Assembly (NCBI GenBank): GCA_025435555.1
Contig: JAIWWG010000001.1
Location: forward strand, 930,001-994,000
Direction of reading: 5' to 3'
DNA: 64,000 nucleotides
Source of the DNA: Chytriomyces cf. hyalinus JEL632
Taxonomy: Eukaryota > Chytridiomycota > Chytridiomycetes > Chytridiales > Chytriomycetaceae
This document shows, piece after piece, positions 46,501 to 59,704 of this stretch (its first letter is position 1; each line of letters begins with the position of its first letter). The position numbers were made by a program, and so were the translations under genes. A model generated the notes under the pieces. The model did no database searches and was not told where the DNA came from. It saw nothing but the letters and a program-made list of their open reading frames with translations.

Positions 46501-47968
46501 AGCCAGTCATCGCCATCAAAACAACAGACATTGAAGATCCTGACGAACCGCAGTATTTCGCTCCTGAGAGATTCATTGAAGTTGAAGTCAAAGATGAGTA
46601 TCAACTTGCAGTTTCTGGGGAAGTCTTTTCGTGGATGTTGGAGTACTCGGACAAAATGAAATCCTTCTTCCGAGTGAGTGCTTGCGCCTTTGCAGTTTTG
46701 TTGTCCTCGGCCCATTTATCTCGTTGTTGCGCAATTTTCAGATGCTCATCAAAGCGCAAGTCTTTGCGCGCATGTCACCCGAGCAAAAGAAGCAGCTGGT
46801 TACGAGCCTGCAAGAGCTTGGGTATACCGTTGGCTTTTGCGGTGACGGTGCAAATGGTAGGTAGCATTGGTGCATCCCGCGACTTTCTTTTTTAACCAAT
46901 CTGCCGCTCAGACTGGGGTGCCTTGCAAGCAGCCGATGTCGGTGTGTCCCTGTCAGAAGTCGAACTATCAGTTGCCGCGCCATTTACTTCCAAGTATAAC
47001 TCAATTGCTTGCATCGTCACTCTGATTCGAGAAGGACGCAGCGCTCTTGTGACGAGCTTTGGCAGTTGCAAATACATGGTCGTCAACTCTCTAATCCAAT
47101 GCACAAGCGTCCTGTTGCTGAACACAATCTATGCCAACCTTGCCGACAACCAATTTCCATACGTTGATCTTCTGATCACGGTACCTGTTGCCATCTTCAT
47201 GTCCGAGTCGGGGCCGCACGCGACGCTTGACATGAAGCGGCCCACTTCCTCGCTCCGTTCAAAAAAAGTGATTTTCTCAATCCTTGGCCAGATTTTGATC
47301 CAGACTTGCATGCAGATTGCAGTCTTTTTTGCGGTGCGCAAAATGCCGTTTTACACCGCGCCCCAGGTGTCGGTGGCAGACGGCGTGTATCGGTGCTATG
47401 AATCCACAAGCGTGTTTCTGCTGAGCACGTTTCAGTATCTGTTTACTGCCATTGTTTACTGTGACGGCGCGCCGTATCGCGAAGACTTTTGGCAAAACAG
47501 TTGAGTTAAACTAACAACAATGCCGTCTTCCATTCGTCAGAATTCTTTATTTTTATTAATATTTGTTTCTGTTCCATCCTCAAATTAGAGAGATTCGTTC
47601 TCACCCTCACGTTCCTGTTGAGTTTATCTGTTTACCTCACTTTGTTCGCAAGTGAAGACGCCCTTCTGTTTGTTGATCTCGCGACATTACCGCTGGAAGG
47701 TCGCCTCCTGGTCATGCTGTTTGCGGCGATAGACCTACTCATCACAAGTGCAGCTGAGGTGTGGGTGATCCCCATTTTCTCCAAAATGGTTGGCTGGGCT
47801 ATGATTGAATATTCAAGCTATGAGGAATCTTTTGAGGAGGAGTACGACTATGATGATGGCGCCTCGTGGCTGGAGAGTGAGAGAGCCAGGCGAAGATACC
47901 GCGCCATTCGAAAAAAATGGCGCGCAAAAGGAAAGTTTTATAAGATAGTTGAACAAGATCTAGAATAA
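43553..47968 (+). CDS. P5B-like P-type ATPase (Ypk9/ATP13A family)
   Basis: Predicted endo-lysosomal/vacuolar P5 ATPase, a family that exports polyamines to the cytosol in animals. About ten exons. In order: N-terminal membrane-hairpin region ([20 protein letters not shown]), then the P5 A-domain with [11 protein letters not shown]4 with [14 protein letters not shown], phosphorylation site [12 protein letters not shown] (Asp at 45152-45154), KGAPEVII, a [15 protein letters not shown] motif, and [22 protein letters not shown] in the hinge. The TM4 motif reads VPITLP where P5B members usually have PPALP. The C-terminal tail is acidic, then basic. ATG 43553 was chosen over an upstream in-frame region that overlaps the CMC1 3' end. 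Confidence 0.9.
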
Positions 47969-48098
47969 AACAGAGATCATGCACATCGAGAACGAGTATG
48001 TCGAACTTGTGTTGACACATCTGATGGAAGCCGAGTAGTGAAGATAATCGGTTTTATTCGAACTTTACGTGCTTTCACAAAAACAAGACTCCCACTCA

Positions 48099-49115
48099 TT
48101 ATTTTCTGGACGAGAAAAAGGAGCGTTTGAATAAAAATCATTTTCAGATGATTGAAGGAGATATTCGCCTACCTGTACCACATTTGCACGGATCTTTCAC
48201 GTCTGATTTTCTTTTGAAGCTGCAAGACTCCGTAAAGCAGAGCCTCTGCGGTAGGAGGACATCCAGGCACATAGATGTCAACAGGAACGATACGGTCACA
48301 TCCACGGACGACTGCATACGAGTAGTGGTAGTAACCACCTCCATTGGCGCCTGTAATCGATCGGAAAAGATTAGAAGATATTTTTGATAATCAGGTTTGT
48401 GTTACGTACAACTGCCCATGGAGATAACCCAACGAGGCTCTGGCATCTGGTCATAACTGCATAGGATGGCGGACGGGTTAGAGTCTTCAAACAAGAAACT
48501 AAATTTCCAGAGTGCCACGATTCCAATTCCGACAAGATCAGTTTCAACTGCCAGTGATCTTTTCATAGAGGTGGATCGGGTATCGATCTCGATTTCGTCC
48601 TTTCGCTCATGGGATACGGTGTTTGAGCACTCACACTTTTCTCAGGGCAGGCGCCATTTTGTTGGTCAACGTTCCGGCAACAATCATGACATCGGACTGT
48701 CTCGGGGAAGCACGGAACACAATTCCAAGTCTGTCTTGATCGTAACGGGCCGCAGCCATGTGCATCATTTCGACGGCGCAGCAGGCAAGACCGAATGTCA
48801 TTGGCCAGATTGAGGAGGTACGAGTCCAGTTGAAGACGGAATCAATAGTGGTGAGGACAAACTCTGACAAGATCGGGTTGTGGAATTTAGCCTCAGTTGA
48901 TTCAAAGGGGCTCGGCGTGATTCATCACCTGCAGCGCTGTTCGCAGGGGCGGGCAGGTTCAATGGGTTGACAGGCAGAGGGGCAGTGTTGTCCTTGTAGT
49001 CGAAGGACGACAGGCCCTTGTCCTTAGTAACCAGACGGGCGATGCTGCGGCGTTGAACGGACAGGGCCACGCGCGAGACGGGCCCCGTCCACAGACCAAG
49101 TCTTTGGAGGGACAT
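48099..49115 (-). CDS. NDUFS7: Complex I subunit NDUFS7 (PSST, 20 kDa)
   Basis: Carries iron-sulphur cluster N2 and helps form the ubiquinone site of respiratory complex I. Five exons: 49115-48929, 48863 to about 48635, a segment around 48445, a segment about 48355-48187, and a terminal exon of seven bases at 48105-48099. Exon 1 encodes a basic mitochondrial presequence ([16 protein letters not shown]...). The core is complete: [14 protein letters not shown], a segment with [40 protein letters not shown] and [20 protein letters not shown], with all four cluster cysteines. The last exon adds only the end of Arg, Lys and the stop after VQMWY. The exon 1/2 splice uses the CTTGTCAG acceptor at 48864, which keeps the frame. 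Confidence 0.92.
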
Positions 49116-49178
49116 TTTATTTATTGATTTTCTTCTTTTTTTTTTTCTTTCTGTACAAAAAGTCAAAGCAACAAAAAC
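49116..49178. promoter_or_regulatory. Bidirectional NDUFS7/eIF4B promoter interval
   Basis: The two ATGs are 63 bp apart. The interval is T rich on the plus strand, with TTTATTTATT near 49116-49125 and a T-run near 49138-49147. A shared promoter is inferred from spacing. Confidence 0.5.
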
Positions 49179-50983
49179 ATGGTCGGTTGACACCACTGCG
49201 CCCGTATTGCCCAAGTCCTAACTTGCCCCTGCGTCACTCGCCAGGCTCCACCTAAAGCAAAAGCGCAAAAAGTCTCTCTCGGTGCATTCTTGGCCGACTC
49301 GAGCTTGGGCGACTGGGCCGACGATGTTGGCGATCTTCCATCTGCCCGTGAGTCTTGCTCGATTGCTGAATAATGTAGTCTATGCCCGTTAACTGATTCT
49401 GTTTTGTGCGCTGCGAATTCAGCTGGAGGCTTCGACGCACCAAGTGAGTCATTTGGAACTCGAATACGCAGAATTTGCATCCATTCTTATACGACTGTTT
49501 TCATGTCTAGTGCCAACTGGTCCTTCAAGAAGTGGTGGTGACAGATACGCCTCCAGCAGTATGGCTGGTGACAGAGGAGGTGCGACATTCTATCAATACA
49601 AATTGGACGGGCCTGCTGCCGTGACTGACTCTCCTCCATTCCAGCCCCTAGAGGAGACGTTGCTTTCCCAACCCAGCCACCATACAATGCCTACATTGGA
49701 AACTTGTCGTACGAAATCAATGAAAACGACATTGAATCCCTCTTCAAGGATTTGAAGGTATTCATCTCCTCAGCATTCTCTAGTCATCGAACGAAATCGA
49801 ACAACTGCAGAACTTTCACCGTTTTCCATTTGGGTCGTCATCGAATGGCGCAGTTTTGGTGAGATTCTCAAGATTTTTTTCTCCAGGTCAAGTCTGTCCG
49901 TCTGCTTCGCGACACAGATGACAACATCAAAGGTTTCGGATACTGTGAATTCGACGATGCAGATTCCCTTAGAGGTGCCGTTGCACTTCATGGAAGCAGT
50001 GTGAAAGGCAGGGCCATTAAAATCGATGTTTCCGAAGGTACTTCTTTTCCTGTTTGTTTGATTAAAGTTATCTGATTAACAGTCCTTGTTCAGCTAAAGG
50101 AGGTGACCGTGGCGGTCGCGGAGGATTTGGAGGAGATCGCCGTGAGAGAGGTGACACCCGATTCGGTGGATTTGATGACAGCCCAAGCGACTGGCGTTCA
50201 GCCCCCCGTCGTGAAATTCGTCCCACCAGTCCCGAACGCAGTTTTGGAGGGGCACCAGCCAGGCAGCCAAGTGGTGGATTTGGTGGGGCCAGAGAAGGCA
50301 GCGGCTTTGGAGGAGGATTTGGCGGGGAACGTCGGGACTTCAACAACGGCCCGCGTCCTGATCGGGATGGATTCCAGCGCGTTGGAGGACCTGGTGCATT
50401 CCGTAACAACTTCGAACGTTCGTTGCTCTTCTCTTTGAATCGATTCCAATTCCTGATCAACCGTTTTTTTTCAGGTCCAGAAACTTCCGGAGCTCCTGCT
50501 GAACGCAAGAGACTCGATCTTAAGCCACGCACTGTCGACGCCTCCGTCGTAAGCCCAACCTCCGCTGAACAGGAAACCACCAGCCCAGTCAAAGCGAAGG
50601 CAAACCCCTTTGGAAGCGCCCAAGCGCGTGATGAAGATGCCATCATGCGCAGAGTGGAAGAAAAACTTGCTCAAAAGGATGCCGAACGAAAGGCTGCTGA
50701 AGCTGAAGCCAGAAAGGCAAGAGAAGAAGCAAAAGCAACCGAAATTAAGAAAGTCGCTCCTGGAGCATCTGCTGCAGGAAAGAGCGAGGAGACCGGAAGC
50801 TGGAGACGTGATGGACCCCGCCCAGCAATGGCCAAGCAACCATTCAAGAAAAACATCAACGATATTGTCAAGGAGCCAAAGCCTGCTCCACCCGTTGCTG
50901 CCAAAGCAAAGGAAGTGAAACCTGCCAACGTGTTTGACCTTCTCAACAATGATGAAGGTGATGCACCTGAAGACGATGAGTAA
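49179..50983 (+). CDS. Translation initiation factor eIF4B
   Basis: RNA-binding cofactor that stimulates the eIF4A helicase during 48S assembly. The start ATG (49179-49181) is the whole first coding exon; after a GTCGGT donor the next exon begins APPKAKAQKVSLGAFL, matching the N terminus of eIF4B. Small exons follow to APRGDVAFPTQPPYNAYIGNL, then one RRM (NAYIGNLSYEINENDIE, VRLLRDTDD, KGFGYCEFDD), a Gly/Arg/Asp-rich region (GGDRRERGD...), ERKRLDLKPRTVDA, and a charged C terminus with KKNINDIVKEPK and an acidic end. Domain order and the N-terminal S-L-x-x-F-L motif are diagnostic. Confidence 0.9.
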
Positions 50984-51378
50984 ATGGATGGGAAGCTATC
51001 TGCGCGTGTATCCCATTCGTAGTGGTTGTTGAATTGTTCCTTTTTGTTTGTAGTGGGTTTGGAAAGTTATTAGTTTCCTTTGAGTCAGTATTGTGCCTCT
51101 GAATTTATCTTAGCGTTTCTAGTATTACCGATAAAAGATTTTGGGTAGCTGGTAGCACTGATTTGTTCGGTGGGGGAGTGGGCCACAGGTTCAAGAGGCG
51201 TCATTCAGCAGTCGGTATCTTGCGATGGGAGGAGGCATGATTTAAGTTGACTGAATAGTCAAGAGAATACGCCTCAACGGCTATGAATACTCATAATACC
51301 TGTTGTGAAGCATGGACGGATGAGGGATTTAAATAATCTCAAGCAAAAATAAATATTAAGCATAAATAAACAGTCGAC
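50984..51378. other. Intergenic region
   Basis: About 395 bp between eIF4B and PSMD3, both on the plus strand. No coherent exon or RNA gene seen. The last 90 bases before the PSMD3 ATG are A rich (several AAATAAATA-like runs). Confidence 0.5.
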
Positions 51379-53602
51379 ATGACCTCGACGGACGATGCCA
51401 AGTACCTGATTGCCGGTACTGTACAGAACAAACTGCAGTGAATGCATCTGTGAAGGCTGACGCACCAACCCAACAAACGCAGACGTCAAACAGAATATTT
51501 CTTTGTTTGAGCGCAGTGTTGCCACGAACGAGTCGCGATTCGCCACTCGTGCGCTTCGAGCATCAGCAACGCTGCGTAAGAGACTCTCGGCAAACACGCT
51601 CAGAGCTGTTGTGGGCGCCGTGCTTTCAAAAGGTATTTGCCCGTTTATTGCTGGGACGCGTGGTTTTTAACACTCCATTTTTATCGTAAAATACGCACTC
51701 AGACTCGCCTGTGAGAGAAAAAGTTCTCGCCATCTTGAAGGATGAAAACTCCATGGAAGTAGACAAAGCTCCACTGGCTGAGAGCAAGGCTGTGAGTGAA
51801 CAAGAAATTTCCGAAAACCCCGTGTCACCAATGCTTGCCCCAACATACAGGCCACGATCCCAGAGGTCGACGTATACGTTGGCTACCTTGCCCTGTTGTT
51901 CTTGTATGACTCGGCTGCGAATGCGAATGTAATTTTCTTGACTTCACATCAGCCGAACACAATTTAACACTTGTTGTTAGGGCGCCACACTTTCATCCCA
52001 ACTTGTGGATTACATTCAATTGGTGAATCGCAGAAGCATGGACCAGCTTGCGGCGAAAGTTTACTTCTATTATGAACGATTCTTCGACATCACGAATCGC
52101 CTGGGTGAAATCCGCCCGTGCGTACACAACGCTGTGTCTTGTCATGTAGTTTTCTCTGAATTTATACTTCTGTCCTCGCTTGTTTTAGAAAACTTCTTGC
52201 TGCCCAAAGAACTGCAACCCTCAGACATGATGATGAAACCCAAGTAACGGATGATTGAGGCTCTTACTTATTCTGAACTTTCTCGCTGACTTCTTGAATT
52301 GTCCACAGGCGGTTTTGCTGAATCTTCTTCTTCGCAACTACATCCACTTTAACCTCTACGATCAAGCCGACAAGTTGGTCTCAAAGACTGCTTTCCCTGA
52401 AACTGCAGTTAATAGCCAGTCTGCCAGATACTTCTACTACTTGGGTATGTTTTTTTTATTCGCCTCCTGCCAGCTTTCGAAATGAACATCTTTGGATCAG
52501 GTCGAATCAAGGCAATTCAGCTGGATTACACCGCTTCTCATCGCGACTTGGTGCAAGCTATTCGCAAGGCTCCTAAGAACCCCAAATCTGCCGGTTTCCA
52601 GCAAGCTGTGTGTATTCTTATTCCGGTCTGCACGAACTATCCTTTCTGAATCTTTTTGTGAATATAGGTGCACAAGCTTGCCATCATTGTTCAGCTCTTG
52701 ACGGGAGAAATTCCAGAGAGAAGCTTGTTCAGGGAACCATTTCTCAGAAAATCGCTGATTCCATACTTGAGTATTACGCAAGGTAACTTGGCCTTCCATT
52801 TGTTCTAAATTTTCCTGACAGCATGCATCTTCAGCCGTTCGCATTGGTGATTTGGCAAAGTTCACTGAGACACTTGCCAAAAACATCGCCACGTTCCGCG
52901 CAGACAAAACTTACACTCTGATTTTGAGGTACTAATACCTTCTTGCTCTCACGCATGGCTTTAATTTTCCTGTATTTTTGTTCTTATCCATTCGTCCGAC
53001 TCAGACTCCGTCACAATGTCATCAAAACTGGTATCCGTATGATCAGTTTGGCCTATTCGAAGATTTCCCTTCGTGACATTTGCTTGAAACTGCAATTGGA
53101 GAGCGAAGAAGATGCGGAGTACATCGTCAGCAAGGTAAGAAATCGACAGGTTGAGTTGAACCAACTAAATGATGCGATGTCATGCATGAATAGGCTATTC
53201 GCGACGGAGTTATTGATGCTGTTATTGATCACGAAAGTGGATACATGAAATCGAAGGTTGTTGGCTCTTTGCATCCTCTTAGTCTTCTCCTTTTGTAACC
53301 CGCTCCAATTATCAGGAAAACGTGGACATCTACTCCACGAACGAACCTCAAAATGCGTTCCATCAACGCATCAGCTTCTGCCTCAATCTTCATAACGACT
53401 CTGTCAAGGTCAGCTCGTTCGAGAAATCAAAACGTGTTTCGTTATTTAACCGATGAATTTCTAACCTTGGTAGGCGTTGAGATTCCCTTACTCTCAGCGT
53501 AAGGAAACAAGCGGGATGGACGCCATTCGTGAAGAAGAGCGATTGATTGCGGGGGAACTTGCGGATGCGGAGATGGATGATGATGACATGGGAGAGTTTT
53601 AA
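51379..53602 (+). CDS. RPN3: 26S proteasome regulatory subunit Rpn3/PSMD3
   Basis: PCI-domain subunit of the 19S lid. About eleven exons; exon 1 is 51379-51415 ([12 protein letters not shown]), spliced to [13 protein letters not shown]. Diagnostic blocks: [74 protein letters not shown], and [20 protein letters not shown]. It ends in an acidic tail ([15 protein letters not shown]). All blocks match human PSMD3 in order. Exon phases are consistent where I checked them. Confidence 0.94.
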
Positions 53603-53788
53603 GGGTGCCGACGCATTTAATTTCATCTCTGAAATCATGTCTATTTGCCGATTTTTTCCAATGCCCTTTCCCGGGAGTTTTATTTTATAAAGCAAAGGTT
53701 GGGAAGAAGGCGGAACACTTCTCTTCCAAAGTGTTTGAAGGGAGGATAACATCCTGCAAATATTTCTGCATCGACAATTCTCCAAAAA

Positions 53789-56700
53789 ATGGCAATGGAG
53801 CTCGCCAAAGTCATTGGGGATGCCCACCCAAAAACGATACTTTGCTCCAGCTTTAACCCATTCCGTCGCGAAATCTACACTGGCGGCGAAGGTAGCGTTG
53901 CCCGCATCTCGATATTTCTTCAGCATGCGCTGAAGTCAGAGATTTGTTGCGCGAAATAAGACGCGACAATCAGGGTTTGGGAAGCTGAATCTGGAAAGCT
54001 GCTCAACGTTTTGACGGAGCACGTTGGATGGGTCACGAACTTGTTGTTTTGGTAAAAAAGCGAAAGTGCCTTGGTCAACGCGTGCACTGATCCAATGCTT
54101 CATCGGACTATTTGAAACACTAGCAAGGAGCTGAAAGTGCTCTTCTCGGCTTCCATCGACGGTTTTATTATTGCCTGGGGTCCGAGCGGAAAAGTGCTTC
54201 AAAAGATCCCGGTAACAACTTGCCAGCGAATGTGGGCTTTCTCTTTCAGCATTCTCAGACTTTTTATCATGTTCCAGACCGGATCGCCCATTTACTGCAT
54301 GGCATACAATTCTCGTCGGCAGAAACTACTTGCTGGATACAATAAACGGATTCGCGTTTTTCAAATGATATCTCCAGAGGACAGCCACTTGTCGAGCGAA
54401 GTGCTTGAACGAAAAGCTGTGTCATGCAGCGAACATAGCGATGTTGTCAGTTGCCTGGTTACTTGTGAAGGTCGTTGCTTTTCTGCAGGGTATGTGTTTT
54501 TATATCACTGCATTCATGAAGGGATTCTCAGAAGGCACTTGTCATCAGATATGACCGTAAAATCGTAATTTACGACATACCTCATCATGGCGACTTAAAA
54601 ATGACGGCCTCCAAAACCATTTCAAATGCGCATGACGCAGCTATTTCTTGCATGGTTTTTGGAAAGGATGCCGACAACAGCTGGTTTGAATGCAGATCTT
54701 TTTGCTGTTAACAAATTCATCTGATTCAAATGCGTGCAGGCTGATCACTGGTTCTTTTGACCGCATTGTAAAGCTGTGGTCTCTGGACGGGAACTTGTTG
54801 CAGCGCTTTGACGGTTTCGGGTACGTGTTCCGATGCGTGTGGGTGTACCAGTCGTTGTCTCATTCCGAACTGCAGCGACACAATCACGTCTATCTGCTAC
54901 GTTCTTCCGACTCAGACACTTTGGATCACGGCCAACTCACAAACGCCGATTGTGTTCGATCCTCGCAGCGGAATCAATGTGAGAAGTCATGCACACTAGG
55001 AAAAATAACGCGACATCTGAAAGACGAAAAAAAAGGTGTCCGACTTTATCGGAACAAGCAGCGAAGAAATCCACCAAAAGAAAAACATTTCTTCCTTCAA
55101 GCAAATAACGTTTGTGCCGGAACTCAACGAGGTCGTCGGAGTCACGAATCGGCGCGCGATTGTGGTGTGGAAATACAATCCTGCAGCATCCATCACGGTG
55201 TTATCCGGGCATTCAGATTCGATCGAATGTCTGACATTTAGTGAGTGCGCGAAAGTTGCGAGCAGAGTCCATTTGCGCACTCATATCTCTTATACAGCCA
55301 TGAAGGAGCCGTTGCTAATATTCAGTGGCAGCAGCGACGGCCTCATTCGAAAATGGGAACGCCTGCAGCTGAACACTTTCATGTACAGGTGAAGAAGACT
55401 TATTGGATGAAACGGGGTGCAGAAATGCTGACAAGCCGAAACTATACAACTGCACAGCCAAGAGAATCTTCACCTACCAAAAGAAGAACGCCACGAAGAA
55501 GAAATCACCGTCAATTCATTTTCGAAAAACCCAGAGGAACGGCGAAAACGTCAAACGGCGCTGCACCGGCAGATTGTTGAAAAGCTGGACCGGTGGAAGC
55601 GCGGGCTGGAAGAAGACATGAACAAGCAGGACAACCAGATCGAGCTCATGTCCAGCGATGCCGTACGAGCGTTCAAGCGGAACCAGACGAAGTTGAAAAC
55701 GGAACTGCAAATTTCAAAGACATTTGAAACTGATGTTAAAACTGGGTCGGCAGCTCTGAAGACCTCACGACAAGGAGTGTTCTCACTGTTTTACTATGAA
55801 GAGATGGATTTGTTGATGTCTGGTTATGAGGATAGCAGAATTCGTGAGTGATTTTCTCATTTTGGAATCCATGTCAGCAGGTGATAATCTTCGTTTGTAT
55901 GAAGGTATTTGGGGCTACAATGAGGAAGCCGTCAAGTATTCTCCTGACGACGGTGAGAAGGAAGCCGCGGACCAAGCTGGACTGTCCAGCGAGAATGTCA
56001 CGAATCGAGTTTCTGGAATGAGTCTGAAACATACATTCAATGACCACAAAGACTCTGTCACTGGGATCTCATGCTTTCATCGTGATGGGCGTCACTGGAT
56101 GGTGGGTGAAGAGAGGCAATGCTTTCGTGCAACAACCAGCTGATGTACAAATCCAAAGATCAGTACAGGATGGGACCGGAGAATATGCATTTACGACCTC
56201 AAGCAGCTTCGGTTGCACGATGTGTTCAGGAATCAGCAAAAAGGATACGGTAAAGAAGAACTGGCTGCCGATGGAATCATATTCGATTTGGAATATAGCC
56301 CCGATAGGAATGAGTTTGGCTATGCATCGGCAGATAAAAGCGCATATATCAGAAAGTTTTCGTCGAAGGGAGATGAAATGCTCTTGCAGGCAGTGCTGAT
56401 TGGACATGAAGCTGAAGTTACCAAAATTAAATGGAATCGCAAGCATCAACAATGGGTGACGGGATCTGAAGATAGGACCATACGAATCTGGGTAAGTCTT
56501 CAAGTTGAAAAGGTTTTGAAGTTTGCTAAATGACGCGAATGAAAGGCTGCGGAAGGGTTACCACTCCTGAACGTGATCAACAACGACAGTCCCGTTTCAG
56601 CTCTCTGCATCGATGCTATAAATGGATGCATAATTGCCGGTTCCCAAGACAAATGTGTTCGGTGTGTAGGCTGTCTGTCTCACGTAATTTGAAAGACTAA

Positions 56701-57320
56701 CTGCCGTCCCCGACTTTGACAGGGTCTTTGACCCAGAAAAGAAAGATGAAGTTGCTCAAAAAAATGTTGGGCACATGGATGAAATTCGAGCCATCATTCA
56801 TATCCCAGTCAGAAATCAGGTGCCTTCCGACATAGTTGGTAGCATGCAATCTAACAGCTTTGTTCACGAATAGTACGTCACTTCCTCCTTGGATAATACC
56901 GTGCGCATCTGGAATGCCTACATGAAGAAGGGTACAACAAACCGATGCCACAAAATGCCACAGCTAATCTAATTATCTCTCATACTGTCCTTCTCAGGCC
57001 AAAGGAGAGTAGCCATGAGCAATAGCAAAGCCTCCTTGAGTCTAAACGCGAACGGTACCGCGTTTGACGCGGAGGAAGACGGTCACATGTATTCAGAACT
57101 GAACCCACTGATGGTTACAAAGCTTGCCAATTCTGCAGCAGCAGCAGCGGCATTGCGACCAACCGGACGAGTCACCGTTGAAGATAATTCTGAAGCCACA
57201 CAAGCAAAAGTCTTGGAAGACGAGCTGAGGACCACGCTGAGTGATCTTGAATTTGCTCTGACGGCCGAGAAAGTTCTTCAACCGAAACGGCAAGGCACTG
57301 GCGGCACTCAGAAGAAATGA
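53789..57320 (+). CDS. Large WD40-repeat protein, unknown function
   Basis: At least fourteen exons starting at ATG 53789 (MAMELAKVIGDAHPKT). Many WD40 blades are visible: DATIRVWEAESGKLL, DGFIIAWGPSGKVL, SFDRIVKLWSLDGNLL, DGLIRKWERLQL, GWDRRICIYDLKQL, EDRTIRIW and LDNTVRIWNAY. This predicts at least two seven-bladed propellers. Between them lies an inserted charged helix (EERHEEEITVNSF..., then IVEKLDRWKRGLEEDMNKQ). The C-terminal 100 residues are Ala/Glu rich without a recognisable domain. Apparent frame changes in 55.2-55.6 kb are explained by introns (acceptor near 55455-55460). I cannot assign an orthologue. WD40 proteins with helical inserts are common in cilia and flagella, but that is only a possibility. 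Confidence 0.7.
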
Positions 57321-57399
57321 CAGATCGTTTTTAATAAATAGTTAAGAAAATAAACGAAAATATAAGACCAAGCGAATCTTTCTCAAGACCACCAGAATA

Positions 57400-59170
<1,771 letters not shown>

Positions 59171-59704
59171 ATGCCTTTTCTCTTTCGTCATTACTGCACT
59201 GGTCTTTCCATTTGTCCCAGTTTTTTTTTTTTTTTTTTGTTATGATTGCGGCAGACTGATGCGAAAGGGGTGGGGAAAGAGCGTCCAGCTTTCAAGATAT
59301 GCTCTGCTTGTCAATAGTGGTCTTTCGGAAATAAAGTGCGCGTACTTCCTCAAACTTTGCTGTGCTGCAGCATAACGAAATTGTCAACAAATTGTGCATT
59401 CTTTTTGGAGGTGTAACGAAGGAATCAATGAGAGAGCTATGGAATAACGAGAAATCAAAAACAAACTATGAAAAAAAAACAAGGCAAAAACAAGGGCTAC
59501 ATCCGACTGCAACCCCAACAGCAAGATTCAAAGTAAAAATCACCCAGTTTAACTTTCAGTTGTCAGATACATGCTCATCCCTCCCTCCCTTCCAATGGCG
59601 AAACCCCCTTCCTTCACTTGCCAACCTTTCGAACTACAACAACCCTCAGAGGCTGCTCCACCACGTTAACTTAATACAAACGAAAATCAACCATCAAGAC
59701 TCCC
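59171..59704. repeat. Convergent intergenic region with poly-T
   Basis: About 530 bp between DHH1 and the Ariadne ligase 3' ends. Holds a T-run of about 19 at 59221-59239 and an A-rich patch at 59468-59480. No supported gene. Confidence 0.55.

Noticed and set aside
55245-55620. Frameshifts in the WD40 gene making it a pseudogene
   Set aside because: All frame changes can be explained by short introns with valid donors and acceptors, and the helix continues in frame after the proposed acceptor.
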